Below, piece by piece: positions 31,857-39,293 of a stretch of 64,000 nt of DNA (position 1 is its first letter; each line of letters opens with the position of its first letter). The position numbers were made by a program, and so were the translations under genes. The stretch covers positions 1 through 64,000 of the forward strand of contig NZ_PPHF01000005.1 of assembly GCF_002904335.1 (NCBI RefSeq). Direction: 5' to 3'. Under the pieces are notes generated by a model. The model had not been told where the DNA came from, ran no database searches, and saw only the letters and a program-made list of their open reading frames with translations. This DNA is from Amycolatopsis sp. CA-126428. GTDB lineage: Bacteria > Actinomycetota > Actinomycetes > Mycobacteriales > Pseudonocardiaceae.

Positions 31857-32681
31857 GTGCTTTCCCGCCGCGGCCTGCTCGCCGGCAGCGCACTCGCGCT
31901 GCTGGCGGGCTGCTCGTCCCCGCCCGCCGGGCCCCCGCCCGGCCCACCCGCCGTGCCGGAGCCGGCCCACCCGTCGGCGCTGCGCGACCCGGTGACGGTC
32001 CAGCGCATGCACTCGGCGGCTCGCGGCACCGACGTCGACCTGGTGCTCATCACGCCCGAAGGCGTCCCGGCCGCGGGGCTGCCGGTGTGCCTGGCCCTGC
32101 ACGGCCGAGGTGCCCAGGCGCGGACGTTCCTTTCCCTCGGCGTCCCTGCCCTGCTGACGGCGGCGGTCCGCGCGGGAACGCCACCGTTCGCCATCGCGGC
32201 GATCGACGGTGACCACTACTGGGTGAACGTCGGTTCGGACGACGACCCGCAGCGCATGCTCACCGACGAAGTCCCCGGCTGGCTGGCGAGCCGCGACCTG
32301 CGTCCGGCATCGGCGGTGTTCGGCATTTCGATGGGCGGCTTCGGCGCGTTGCGCTTCGCCCGCACCCACCCGGACCTGAAGGCGGTGGCCACGGCGAGCG
32401 CGGCCCTGTTCGTCAGCTGGCCGGACGCCCGCAGCCGCAAGGTCTTCGCGGACGAGTCGAACTGGCGCGACGCGGAACCGCTGCTGCACCCGGCCGAGCT
32501 GCACCCCGGCGCCTTGGGCGTGTGGTGCGGCGAGTCGGACCCGTTCCTGGGGGCGGATCGCCGGCTGGTGAAGGCGGTTTCGCCGGTCGTGTCCCGATTT
32601 TCCCCGGGCGGTCACGATGACGAATACTGGCGGGGCGTACTGCCGGAGATCGTGATGTTCGTGGGGGAGCGCCTGTCGTGA
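31857..32681 (+). CDS. Lipoprotein alpha/beta-hydrolase (esterase)
   Basis: A 274-residue exported hydrolase. An RR-containing signal (LSRRGLLAGSALALLAGCSS) has a lipobox with Cys19. The alpha/beta-hydrolase domain has a nucleophile elbow GISMGGFGAL, an oxyanion region CLALHGRGAQA, and the acid/His pair likely in WCGESDPFLG and SPGGHDDEYW. The fold resembles the esterase D/antigen-85 group. It follows rbfA by five bases but has no obvious link to ribosome assembly. Substrate unknown. GTG 31857. Confidence 0.85.
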   Translation: MLSRRGLLAGSALALLAGCSSPPAGPPPGPPAVPEPAHPSALRDPVTVQRMHSAARGTDVDLVLITPEGVPAAGLPVCLALHGRGAQARTFLSLGVPALLTAAVRAGTPPFAIAAIDGDHYWVNVGSDDDPQRMLTDEVPGWLASRDLRPASAVFGISMGGFGALRFARTHPDLKAVATASAALFVSWPDARSRKVFADESNWRDAEPLLHPAELHPGALGVWCGESDPFLGADRRLVKAVSPVVSRFSPGGHDDEYWRGVLPEIVMFVGERLS

Positions 32682-32778
32682 CCGACCCGTCCGGCCTGTC
32701 CGATTCGCCGGGCAGGCGTTCGACTAGGCCACCATCGCGAAGGCGCTGAAATACTCCCCGTCCAGCAACTCATCAACG

Positions 32779-33396
32779 TTACTTCGCGGCGAACAAGATC
32801 GCCTGCGGCACCTCGGCCCCCGGGCGCAGCAGCCATTCGGCTTCCACGGTGAACCCGGCGTCCCGCACCCGCCGGGCCAGCCACCACGGCTGCCGGAGGT
32901 GGATGTTGACGCGCATCGGGTGCCCGCCGTAGCCCTCGGTCTTCAGCCGGGTGCCCGCGCCGACGTGGTAGCCGATCGCCAGCAGCCCGCCCGGCCGCAG
33001 CACGCGGTGGAAGTGACTCAGCGTCACCGGTACCGACTCGTCCGGGACGTGGATCAGCGACCAGGACGCCAGCACGCCCGCGACCGACGCGTCGGGCAGC
33101 GCGAGGTCCGTCATCGATCCCACCTCGAACCGCAACCCGGGGTGCGACCGGCGCGCGAGGTCGATCATCCCCGGTGACAGGTCGATGCCGGACGCGTCGA
33201 CGCCCAGCGAAGCCAGGTACGCCGTGAAGTGCCCCGGGCCGCAGCCGACGTCCACCGCCGGGCCGTCGACCCGGGACGCGAAGAGCGTCAGCGCCGCCTT
33301 GAGGTACGGCTGTTCCCCGAGCGCGCCGGAAACGAACTCGGCGTAGCTCGACGCCACCGTGTCGTACGAGGTGGCGGTGTCCGCGAGCCAGGTCAT
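32779..33396 (-). CDS. Class I SAM-dependent methyltransferase
   Basis: A 205-residue methyltransferase. Motif I is AVDVGCGPGHFTAYLA, the second-strand acid is in GIDLSPGMIDLA, and VLASWSLIHVPDESV and HRVLRPGGLLAIGY are later motifs of the UbiE/Methyltransf_11 group, which usually act on small molecules. ATG 33396 overlaps the stop of the TetR gene (ATGA), so the regulator and enzyme form one operon. The 97 bases to the convergent esterase gene hold nothing clear. Confidence 0.9.
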   Translation of the reverse strand: MTWLADTATSYDTVASSYAEFVSGALGEQPYLKAALTLFASRVDGPAVDVGCGPGHFTAYLASLGVDASGIDLSPGMIDLARRSHPGLRFEVGSMTDLALPDASVAGVLASWSLIHVPDESVPVTLSHFHRVLRPGGLLAIGYHVGAGTRLKTEGYGGHPMRVNIHLRQPWWLARRVRDAGFTVEAEWLLRPGAEVPQAILFAAK

Positions 33397-33935
33397 CGCG
33401 CGCGCAGGCCGTCGAGGACCATGCCGAGCGCGCGCCGCCAGTCCGGGGTGGCGGTCGCCGCGGCGAACACGATCGCGAGGTCGGGCCCGCGGAAGTCCGG
33501 CCGCAACGCCCCCGCTTCCTGGGCGCGCGAGATGAGCCGGTTCATCCGGGAACCGTTGGCCTGCTTGGCTTTCTCCAGCCCCGACGTCGGGTCGAAGGTC
33601 CGCGAGCACACTTCGGTGAAGCCGCGGTCGGAGACCTGCATCAGCACCGAACGCTCGAGGAACAGGACGAAACCCGCCCAGGGGTCTTCGCACGCAAGGG
33701 CCTCCTCCAACACGGCCTGAGCCTCTTCCAACGTCGGCAGGAAGGCGGCTTCGACGAGGTCCGCCCGCGTCGGGAACCGGTTGTAGAGGGTGCCGATCGC
33801 GACCTCGGCGCGCCGCGCGATTTCGTCGAGCGGGGCGTCGACCCCCTTGGTGCCGAAGACTTCCCGCGCCGCCGCGACCAGGGCTTCCCGGTTGCGGCGG
33901 GCGTCCGCGCGCAGGGGACGTTGCTCGACGGTCAC
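33393..33935 (-). CDS. TetR-family regulator
   Basis: A 180-residue TetR protein. The helix-turn-helix (about 8-55) reads ADARRNREALVAAAREVFGTKG..PLDEIARRAEVAIGTLYNRFPTRADLV. A helical ligand domain follows. Start GTG 33935 has TATACT (complement of 33944-33949) eight bases upstream and no ribosome site, so leaderless translation is likely. It leads an operon with the methyltransferase and may repress it. Confidence 0.9.
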   Translation of the reverse strand: MTVEQRPLRADARRNREALVAAAREVFGTKGVDAPLDEIARRAEVAIGTLYNRFPTRADLVEAAFLPTLEEAQAVLEEALACEDPWAGFVLFLERSVLMQVSDRGFTEVCSRTFDPTSGLEKAKQANGSRMNRLISRAQEAGALRPDFRGPDLAIVFAAATATPDWRRALGMVLDGLRAR

Positions 33936-33943
33936 GGTCCGCG

Positions 33944-33949
33944 AGTATA
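33944..33949 (-). promoter_or_regulatory. Candidate -10 box (TATACT) of the TetR/methyltransferase operon
   Basis: TATACT on the minus strand is a close match to a strong -10 element and ends eight bases before GTG 33935. Confidence 0.5.
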
Positions 33950-34089
33950 ACCGTGTACGCCTGAGCGGCCCGCCTGGTTGCCTTCTGATCGGAACCTCAC
34001 AGTGCCCACCTCGGGGGCCGGCCGGGAGCACAATGGTGCCAGCGGGGGTGAACCCGCACCGAGACGGCCACCGAGGGGAGGTCGGCACC

Positions 34090-34317
34090 ATGCACTCCGA
34101 CCTTTCCCCGTCCGGCCGCACCGGAGTCCTCCTGGTCGGCACCCGCGGGCAGCGGGGTCCCGGGGAGGTGCTGATCAGGATCAGGGGTGGCTTGGAAACC
34201 TTCCTGGCCTGGTCCGACACGGAGCTGCCGAAGGGCACGACCGTCCTGGTCGTGGAAACCCGGGGCCGGCGCACGGTCGACGTCGTGGCGTGGGACGCCT
34301 CGGATCCCGCTTCCTAG
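34090..34317 (+). CDS. Small NfeD-like OB-fold protein
   Basis: A 75-residue protein whose middle (about 18-65: RGPGEVLIRIRGG..TFLAWSDTELPKGTTVLVVETRGRRTVDVV) resembles the C-terminal OB-fold of NfeD. NfeD proteins are the usual partners of SPFH/flotillin proteins. Here the membrane and protease parts are missing, leaving only the OB domain. ATG 34090 follows GAGGGGAGGTCGGCACC. It ends 19 bases before the SPFH gene, which strongly supports the pairing. Confidence 0.7.
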   Translation: MHSDLSPSGRTGVLLVGTRGQRGPGEVLIRIRGGLETFLAWSDTELPKGTTVLVVETRGRRTVDVVAWDASDPAS

Positions 34318-34336
34318 TGCTCGCAGAAGGAAATCG

Positions 34337-35482
34337 ATGTTCGGTTATCGCGTGCCGGCCCCCAACGAGGCGATGCTGATCTCCGGGGGCAACAGCAAGA
34401 GCGCGGCGCCGTTCCGGGTCGTCACCGGCCACGGCGCGTTCGTCATGCCGGTCTTCCGGAAAGTCCGGTTCCTCACGCTCGCCATGTGCGAGGCCGAAGT
34501 GACCGAAGTGTGCGTCACCAAGCAGGCCATCGCCCTCACGGTCCGGGCGGTGATCGCGTTCAAGGTCGGCAACGACACCGAGAGCATCGTCAACGCCGGC
34601 CAGCGGTTCCTCTCCGACCAGGACCAGATGTCCGTGCTGACCGGCCGGATCTTCGCCGGGCACCTGCGGTCCATCATCGGCTCGATGACCGTCGAGGAGA
34701 TCATCACCGAGCGGCAGAAGCTCGCCACCGAGGTGCTGGACGGCTCGGCCGTGGAGATGGCGAAGATCGGGCTCACCGTCGACGCCCTGCAGATCCAGTC
34801 GATCGACGACATGAAGCTCGGCTACATCGCCGCGATGGCCGCACCGCACAACGCCGCCATCCAGCGGGACGCCCAAATCGCCCAAGCCGTGGCGAACAAG
34901 ACCGCGGCGGAGGCCGAGCAGGAGTCGCAGCGGACGCAGGCCGAGTACGCCCGCCAGACGTCGATCGTGCAGGCGCGGTACCGGGCCGAAGTCGAGGCGG
35001 CTCAGGCCCAGGCGTCCCAGGCCGGCCCGCTGGCGCAGGCGAAGGCGCAGCAGGAGGTCATCGACGCGCGCACCGAGCTGGCCCAGCGCGAAGCCGAGCT
35101 GCGGCAGCAACAGCTGGTCGCCGAGGTCATCAAGCCCGCCGACGCCGAGGCCGAGCGGATCCGCATCCTGGCTCTGGCCGAAGCGGAGAAGATGCGCGTG
35201 CAGGCGGAGGCGGCCGCGTCGAACAACCGCGTCGCGCTCGACCGGATGCTCATCGACCAGCTGCCGCAGATCGTCAAGGAAGCCGGCCGGGGCCTGTCGG
35301 GGGCGAACGTCAACATCCTCAACGGCGCCGACGGCCTCGGCGAGATGGCCGCGGGCCTCGTCGGCCAGGGACTGTCCATCTTGGACTCGGTGAAGCGCGG
35401 CCTGAGCACGCCTCCGGCGGCTCCCGCCGTAGCTCCGGAGGAGAACGGGCAGGCGCCGGTGAAGGGCGAGCTCACCCGGTAG
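34337..35482 (+). CDS. SPFH/flotillin-family protein
   Basis: A 381-residue SPFH (band 7) protein. The SPFH domain occupies about 5-170 (GYRVPAPNEAMLISGG, GHGAFVMPVF, and later GRIFAGHLRSIIGSMTVEEIITER). A long Ala/Glu/Gln-rich coiled-coil (about 170-300) drives oligomerisation, and the tail is Pro-rich. There is no clear N-terminal membrane helix, as in eukaryotic flotillins that attach through the SPFH domain. Together with the small NfeD-like gene before it, it should form a membrane microdomain scaffold. ATG 34337 after GAAGGAAATCG. Confidence 0.9.
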   Translation: MFGYRVPAPNEAMLISGGNSKSAAPFRVVTGHGAFVMPVFRKVRFLTLAMCEAEVTEVCVTKQAIALTVRAVIAFKVGNDTESIVNAGQRFLSDQDQMSVLTGRIFAGHLRSIIGSMTVEEIITERQKLATEVLDGSAVEMAKIGLTVDALQIQSIDDMKLGYIAAMAAPHNAAIQRDAQIAQAVANKTAAEAEQESQRTQAEYARQTSIVQARYRAEVEAAQAQASQAGPLAQAKAQQEVIDARTELAQREAELRQQQLVAEVIKPADAEAERIRILALAEAEKMRVQAEAAASNNRVALDRMLIDQLPQIVKEAGRGLSGANVNILNGADGLGEMAAGLVGQGLSILDSVKRGLSTPPAAPAVAPEENGQAPVKGELTR

Positions 35483-35494
35483 CGCTTTGTCGAC

Positions 35495-36526
35495 TCAGGA
35501 CGCCGGTTTCGCCGCGACGACCAGGTCACGCAGGATGGCCTGGTCGACGCGGTGGGCGAACTCGTCCCACGGCCCGCCCTCGCGGACGTCGAGGCCGGCC
35601 TTCCGGAGCACCTCGACGAGCTCTTCCCGCGGCAGCACGGTCGTGTTCCACGAAATCCCGAGCGCCCCGCCGGGTTTCAGCACCCGCGTCCACACCGGGA
35701 CGGCCGCGGCGAGCAGGTCGCGCGGGCTGCGCTGCAGGCTCGTTTCGCGGTGGCTGCCGTGCTGGACGCCGTACGGCGCGTCGGCGACGATCACGTCGCA
35801 GGAGTTGGCGCGCAGCACCTCGTCGGTGGTCAGGGTGTCGGCGTTGAAGTAGGTCAGTTTGCGCGTGTCGCCCGCTTTGTACGCTTCCTTGTCCAGCGCG
35901 TACTCGATGTCGAGCCGCCGGCCGAGCCGGACCTTGTTGCGCCGCAGCTGTCCCGACTCGGCGGTGTGCTTGACGCGCTTGTTCCGCAGCCACGTCTTGA
36001 TGAACGCCTCGTAGGCCTCGAAGTCCTTGGCGTCGACGTCCAGGCCGGTCGCGTGCAGGCCGTACATCATCGCCTGGTTCAGCGTGGTCCCGCGGCCGCA
36101 CAGCGGGTCGAGCAGGTACTTCGGCCGGTCCGAGAACGGGTCCGCCGTCGTCAGCAGCGTCACGTTCACCAGCAGCTTGGTGAACAGCTCGTTCGTCTTG
36201 CCTGCGTACTTCTGGATGGTCAGCAGGTCCGAGTCGGCCTTCGCCAGCGGTGTCACGGGCACCGGACGGAGGACGCCGTCACCCAGCTCGAACAGCGCGT
36301 ACAACGAAGAGACGTTCGACAGGAGCGCGAGATCGCTCTCGCCGAGGGGCGCCGAGCTGGTGAAGCGCACGTAGCCGACGCCGCCGAGCTCGACCTCGTC
36401 GATCGCGGACAGCTCGGCCGCCAGGCGCGCGCCGAACACCGCCAGCTCGGCGCGCAGCAGCGCGGGGGCGGAGGCGGCGTAGACCCGGTTGGCCGAGGGG
36501 TAGACCAGCATCGCGTACTCAGGCAT
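35495..36526 (-). CDS. TRM11-like RNA/DNA methyltransferase
   Basis: A 343-residue SAM-dependent methyltransferase of the TRM11/UPF0020-type. The N-terminal 100 residues form an alpha/beta domain with weak similarity to RNA-binding modules. Motif I is LLDPLCGRGTTLNQAM, the second-strand acid is in GLDVDAKDFEAYEAF, and the catalytic loop is VIVADAPYGVQHG, a variant of the (N/D)PPY motif for methylating exocyclic amines. The usual target is guanosine N2 in tRNA. ATG 36526 has TACGCT seven bases upstream, so it is probably leaderless; it is divergent from nrnA. Confidence 0.8.
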   Translation of the reverse strand: MPEYAMLVYPSANRVYAASAPALLRAELAVFGARLAAELSAIDEVELGGVGYVRFTSSAPLGESDLALLSNVSSLYALFELGDGVLRPVPVTPLAKADSDLLTIQKYAGKTNELFTKLLVNVTLLTTADPFSDRPKYLLDPLCGRGTTLNQAMMYGLHATGLDVDAKDFEAYEAFIKTWLRNKRVKHTAESGQLRRNKVRLGRRLDIEYALDKEAYKAGDTRKLTYFNADTLTTDEVLRANSCDVIVADAPYGVQHGSHRETSLQRSPRDLLAAAVPVWTRVLKPGGALGISWNTTVLPREELVEVLRKAGLDVREGGPWDEFAHRVDQAILRDLVVAAKPAS

Positions 36527-36533
36527 CCCGCAG

Positions 36534-36543
36534 AGCGTAGCGT
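36534..36543. promoter_or_regulatory. Overlapping divergent -10 boxes
   Basis: AGCGTAGCGT contains TACGCT on the minus strand (36534-36539, seven bases from ATG 36526) and TAGCGT on the plus strand (36538-36543, eight bases from GTG 36552). The two boxes share two bases, so polymerase can use only one direction at a time. Confidence 0.55.
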
Positions 36544-36551
36544 GACGCACT

Positions 36552-37541
36552 GTGACCTCTACTTCGGCGCAGGACATCCGGGACGCGGCGGCACTGCTCG
36601 CCCCGGCCACCGACGTGACGATCCTCGGCCACGTGCGGCCGGACGCGGACGCGCTGGGCAGCGCGCTGGCCCTCGGCCGGGCCCTGCGGCAGCGCGGCGC
36701 CCGCGTGCGCGTCTCCTTCGGCGAGCCCGACGAGGCCCCGGAGACGCTGCGCTGGCTCGACGAGGACGGCCTGCTCACCCACCCGGACGACCTCCCGGAC
36801 GCCGAGGAACTGCTCGTCTGCGTCGACACGCCGACGCCGAAGCGGCTCGGCCGGCTCGCCGGGCGCGTCGAGCTCGCCGGCGCGGTGCTGGTGATCGACC
36901 ACCACGCGACCAACACGTTCTACGGCACCTGCCACGTCGTCGACGAGAGCGCCGAGGCCAGCGCGGTCCTCGTGTTCCGCGTCCTGGAGGCGCTGGGCGC
37001 CGAGCTGGACGAGCCGATCGCGCGCGGGCTCTACGCCGGGATCGTCACCGACACCAGCGGGTTCCGCCGGGCGAGCCCGGAGACGCACCGGATGGCGGCC
37101 CGGCTGCTCGAAGCGGGCGCCGATCCGGAAGCGATCGTGCGCCGGATCGTCGACGAGCGCCCGTTCGCCTGGCTGCCGATGCTCTCGTCGGTGCTCCGCG
37201 AGGCCCGGTTGGAGCCGGAAGCCGCGCAGGGCCGGGGTTTCGTGCACGCGGTGGTCGGTGTCGACGCGGCCCGCACGGTGCGCGCCGAAGAGGTCGAGTC
37301 GATCATCGACGTCGTCCGCTCGGTGCGTGAAGCGGCCGTCGCGGCGGTGCTCAAACAGGACCCGGCGCACCCGGGGCAGTGGCAGATTTCGCTGCGTTCG
37401 ATCGGGATCGACGTCTCGGCGGTGGCGGCCGAGTTCGGCGGCGGCGGCCACCGGCAGGCCGCGGGCTGCACGATCGCGGGCTCCGCGCACGAGGTCGTCG
37501 CGGGCCTGCGCGCCGCGCTGGAGCGCGCGCCGCTGCTGTAG
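36552..37541 (+). CDS. nrnA: DHH-family phosphoesterase NrnA (oligoribonuclease/pAp phosphatase)
   Basis: A 329-residue DHH/DHHA1 enzyme. Metal-binding motifs are in order: GHVRPDADALGSAL, CVDTPTP, VIDHHATN (the DHH triad) and GIVTDTSGF. The DHHA1 glycine motif GGGGHRQAAG lies near the C-terminus. Such proteins degrade nano-RNA and hydrolyse pAp and, in mycobacteria, cyclic-di-AMP breakdown products. The gene lies before a MATE exporter, the same order as in Mycobacterium tuberculosis downstream of rbfA. Start GTG 36552 lacks a ribosome site and is probably leaderless. Confidence 0.88.
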   Translation: MTSTSAQDIRDAAALLAPATDVTILGHVRPDADALGSALALGRALRQRGARVRVSFGEPDEAPETLRWLDEDGLLTHPDDLPDAEELLVCVDTPTPKRLGRLAGRVELAGAVLVIDHHATNTFYGTCHVVDESAEASAVLVFRVLEALGAELDEPIARGLYAGIVTDTSGFRRASPETHRMAARLLEAGADPEAIVRRIVDERPFAWLPMLSSVLREARLEPEAAQGRGFVHAVVGVDAARTVRAEEVESIIDVVRSVREAAVAAVLKQDPAHPGQWQISLRSIGIDVSAVAAEFGGGGHRQAAGCTIAGSAHEVVAGLRAALERAPLL

Positions 37542-37600
37542 CGCGTCGGCCGGCGGGGCCGGAAAGTTCCCGGGTTCCCGCCGGTCAGGACGGGCAGTGG

Positions 37601-37655
37601 TATCCGGGGCTTCGCCCCAGGGCGGGGGCTCCGCCACCCGCGGGCCCCCGAAGGA
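37601..37655. repeat. GC-rich hairpin sequence upstream of the MATE gene
   Basis: CCGGGGCTTCGCCCCAGGGC is followed by GGGGGCTCCGCC and a CCCGCGGGCCCCCG stretch, giving two small hairpins. It resembles the elements at 98-147 and 30947-31020. Confidence 0.45.
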
Positions 37656-37671
37656 AGCCGGTGGCGGCGGT

Positions 37672-37677
37672 TAGAGT
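37672..37677 (+). promoter_or_regulatory. Candidate -10 box (TAGAGT) of the MATE gene
   Basis: TAGAGT ends seven bases before GTG 37685; no ribosome site is visible. Confidence 0.5.
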
Positions 37678-37684
37678 CCGGTTC

Positions 37685-39007
37685 GTGGTGAACGTGGAGG
37701 AGATCGAGCGGGTCCCGGCGAAGCGCGTGCTCGGCCTGGCCGTGCCCGCGCTGGGGGTGCTGGCCGCCGAGCCGCTGTACGTGCTGGTCGACACCGCCGT
37801 GGTCGGTCACCTCGACGCGCTGTCGCTGGCCGGGCTCGCGCTCGGCGGCGTCGTGCTGGCCCAGGTCTCGAGCCAGCTGACGTTCCTGTCCTACGGCACG
37901 ACGTCCCGCACCGCCCGGCTCCACGGCGCCGGCCGCCGGGCCGACGCGGTGCGCGAAGGCGTCCAGGCGACGTGGCTGGCGGTGTTCGTCGGGCTCGTCG
38001 TGCTGGCCGCGGGGCAGTTGCTGGCCTGGCCGATCGCGCGGGTGCTTTCGGGGAGTGACGAGATCGCGTCCGCCGCCGTGTCGTGGCTGCGGATCGCGTT
38101 GTTCGGGGCGCCGCTGATCCTGGTCACCATGGCCGGCAACGGCTGGATGCGCGGGGTGCAGGACGCCGCGAGGCCGTTGCGGTACGTGCTGGCGGGCAAC
38201 GGGATCTCGGCCGTGCTGTGCCCGGTCCTCGTCTACTGGGCGGGGCTGGGGCTGGAAGGTTCGGCGATCGCGAACGTCGTCGCGCAGGTCATTTCGGCGT
38301 CGCTGTTCTTCGTGGCGCTCGCGCGGGAGAAGGTCGGCCTCCGGCCGGACTTCAAGGTGATGCGCGCGCAGCTCGGCCTCGGCCGCGACCTGGTGCTGCG
38401 CAGCCTGGCGTTCCAGGCGTGCTTCGTCTCGGCGGCGGCCGTGGCGGCCCGGACGTCGACCGAGGCCGTCGGGGCGCACCAGGTGGTGCTGCAGCTGTGG
38501 ACGTTCCTGGCGCTGGTGCTCGACTCGGTGGCGATCGCCGCGCAGTCGCTGGTCGGAGCGGCACTGGGGGCGAACGCGGCCCGGCAGGCGCGCGGGGTCG
38601 CGTTGCAGATCACCGGGTACGGGCTGCTGATGGGCTGCTTCCTGGGCGTGCTGTTCGCGGCGTTGTCGGGGGTGCTGCCGCACGCGTTCACGTCCGACCC
38701 GGGCGTGCTGGCGGAGATCCCGCACGCGTGGTGGTTCTTCGTGGCCCTGCAGCCGATCGCGGGAGTGGTCTTCGCCCTGGACGGCGTCCTCCTGGGCGCG
38801 GGCGACGCGGCCTTCCTCCGCAACGCGACACTCGGCAGCGCGGCGCTCGGCTTCCTCCCGCTGATCTGGGCCTCCCTCGCCTTCGGCTGGGGCCTCACGG
38901 GCATCTGGACCGGCCTCTCGCTGTTCATGCTCCTGCGCCTGGCCGCGGTCCTGATCCGCTGGCGCTCCGGAAACTGGGCGGTGACCGGCGCCACCCGCCC
39001 CGCCTGA
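37685..39007 (+). CDS. MATE-family multidrug exporter (DinF-like)
   Basis: A 440-residue transporter with about twelve membrane helices in two homologous halves, the standard MATE layout. The N-terminal half has PALGVLAAEPLYVLVDTAVVGHL and the C-terminal half EAVGAHQVVLQLWTF and SLVGAALGAN. These exporters couple Na+ or H+ influx to drug or metabolite export. It follows nrnA, as dinF does in mycobacteria. GTG 37685 or GTG 37688 is the start; TAGAGT upstream suggests a leaderless message independent of nrnA. Confidence 0.92.
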   Translation: MVNVEEIERVPAKRVLGLAVPALGVLAAEPLYVLVDTAVVGHLDALSLAGLALGGVVLAQVSSQLTFLSYGTTSRTARLHGAGRRADAVREGVQATWLAVFVGLVVLAAGQLLAWPIARVLSGSDEIASAAVSWLRIALFGAPLILVTMAGNGWMRGVQDAARPLRYVLAGNGISAVLCPVLVYWAGLGLEGSAIANVVAQVISASLFFVALAREKVGLRPDFKVMRAQLGLGRDLVLRSLAFQACFVSAAAVAARTSTEAVGAHQVVLQLWTFLALVLDSVAIAAQSLVGAALGANAARQARGVALQITGYGLLMGCFLGVLFAALSGVLPHAFTSDPGVLAEIPHAWWFFVALQPIAGVVFALDGVLLGAGDAAFLRNATLGSAALGFLPLIWASLAFGWGLTGIWTGLSLFMLLRLAAVLIRWRSGNWAVTGATRPA

Positions 39008-39010
39008 CGT

Positions 39011-39192
39011 GCGCCACCCGTGATCAGAGGGTCAACTCGCGTGATTGAAGAGTCAGCTCGCGTGATTGGAGGGTCGACACGGTGGGGCCCGCACACCGCC
39101 GCGTGTCGTCCCTCCAATCACGAGTGTTGGCTTCCCAATCACGCGTGATGTCCCCTCAATCACGGGGGCCGACTCTCTGAGCACGGGTGATG
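39011..39192. repeat. 21-bp-type repeat cluster, divergent orientation
   Basis: Reverse-strand units (AGTCAGCTCGCGTGATTGGA, GGGTCGACACGG; about 39018-39084) come first. Forward units follow (GTGTCGTCCCTCCAATCACG and more degenerate copies, about 39100-39190). It fills the gap between the MATE and MFS genes and belongs to the same family as the arrays at 22.0 and 63.5 kb. Confidence 0.8.
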
Positions 39193-39293
39193 CCCGTTAC
39201 CTGTGGGGAAAACCACCCGGGTCGCGGCTATGGTTCGCGGTTGCTTAGGCGATACAAGTAGTGGGGACGAACGCCGAAAACCTGGAGGAACTT

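Noticed and set aside
32682..32778. Possible small peptide gene (minus strand reading LLDGEYFSAFAMVA before a stop)
   Set aside because: No start codon with a ribosome site fits this frame, and no peptide-processing genes are nearby; more likely plain spacer or a gene remnant.
39261..39293. GTG 39261 as the MFS start
   Set aside because: No ribosome site there, while GGAGGAA precedes GTG 39294 at the right distance.
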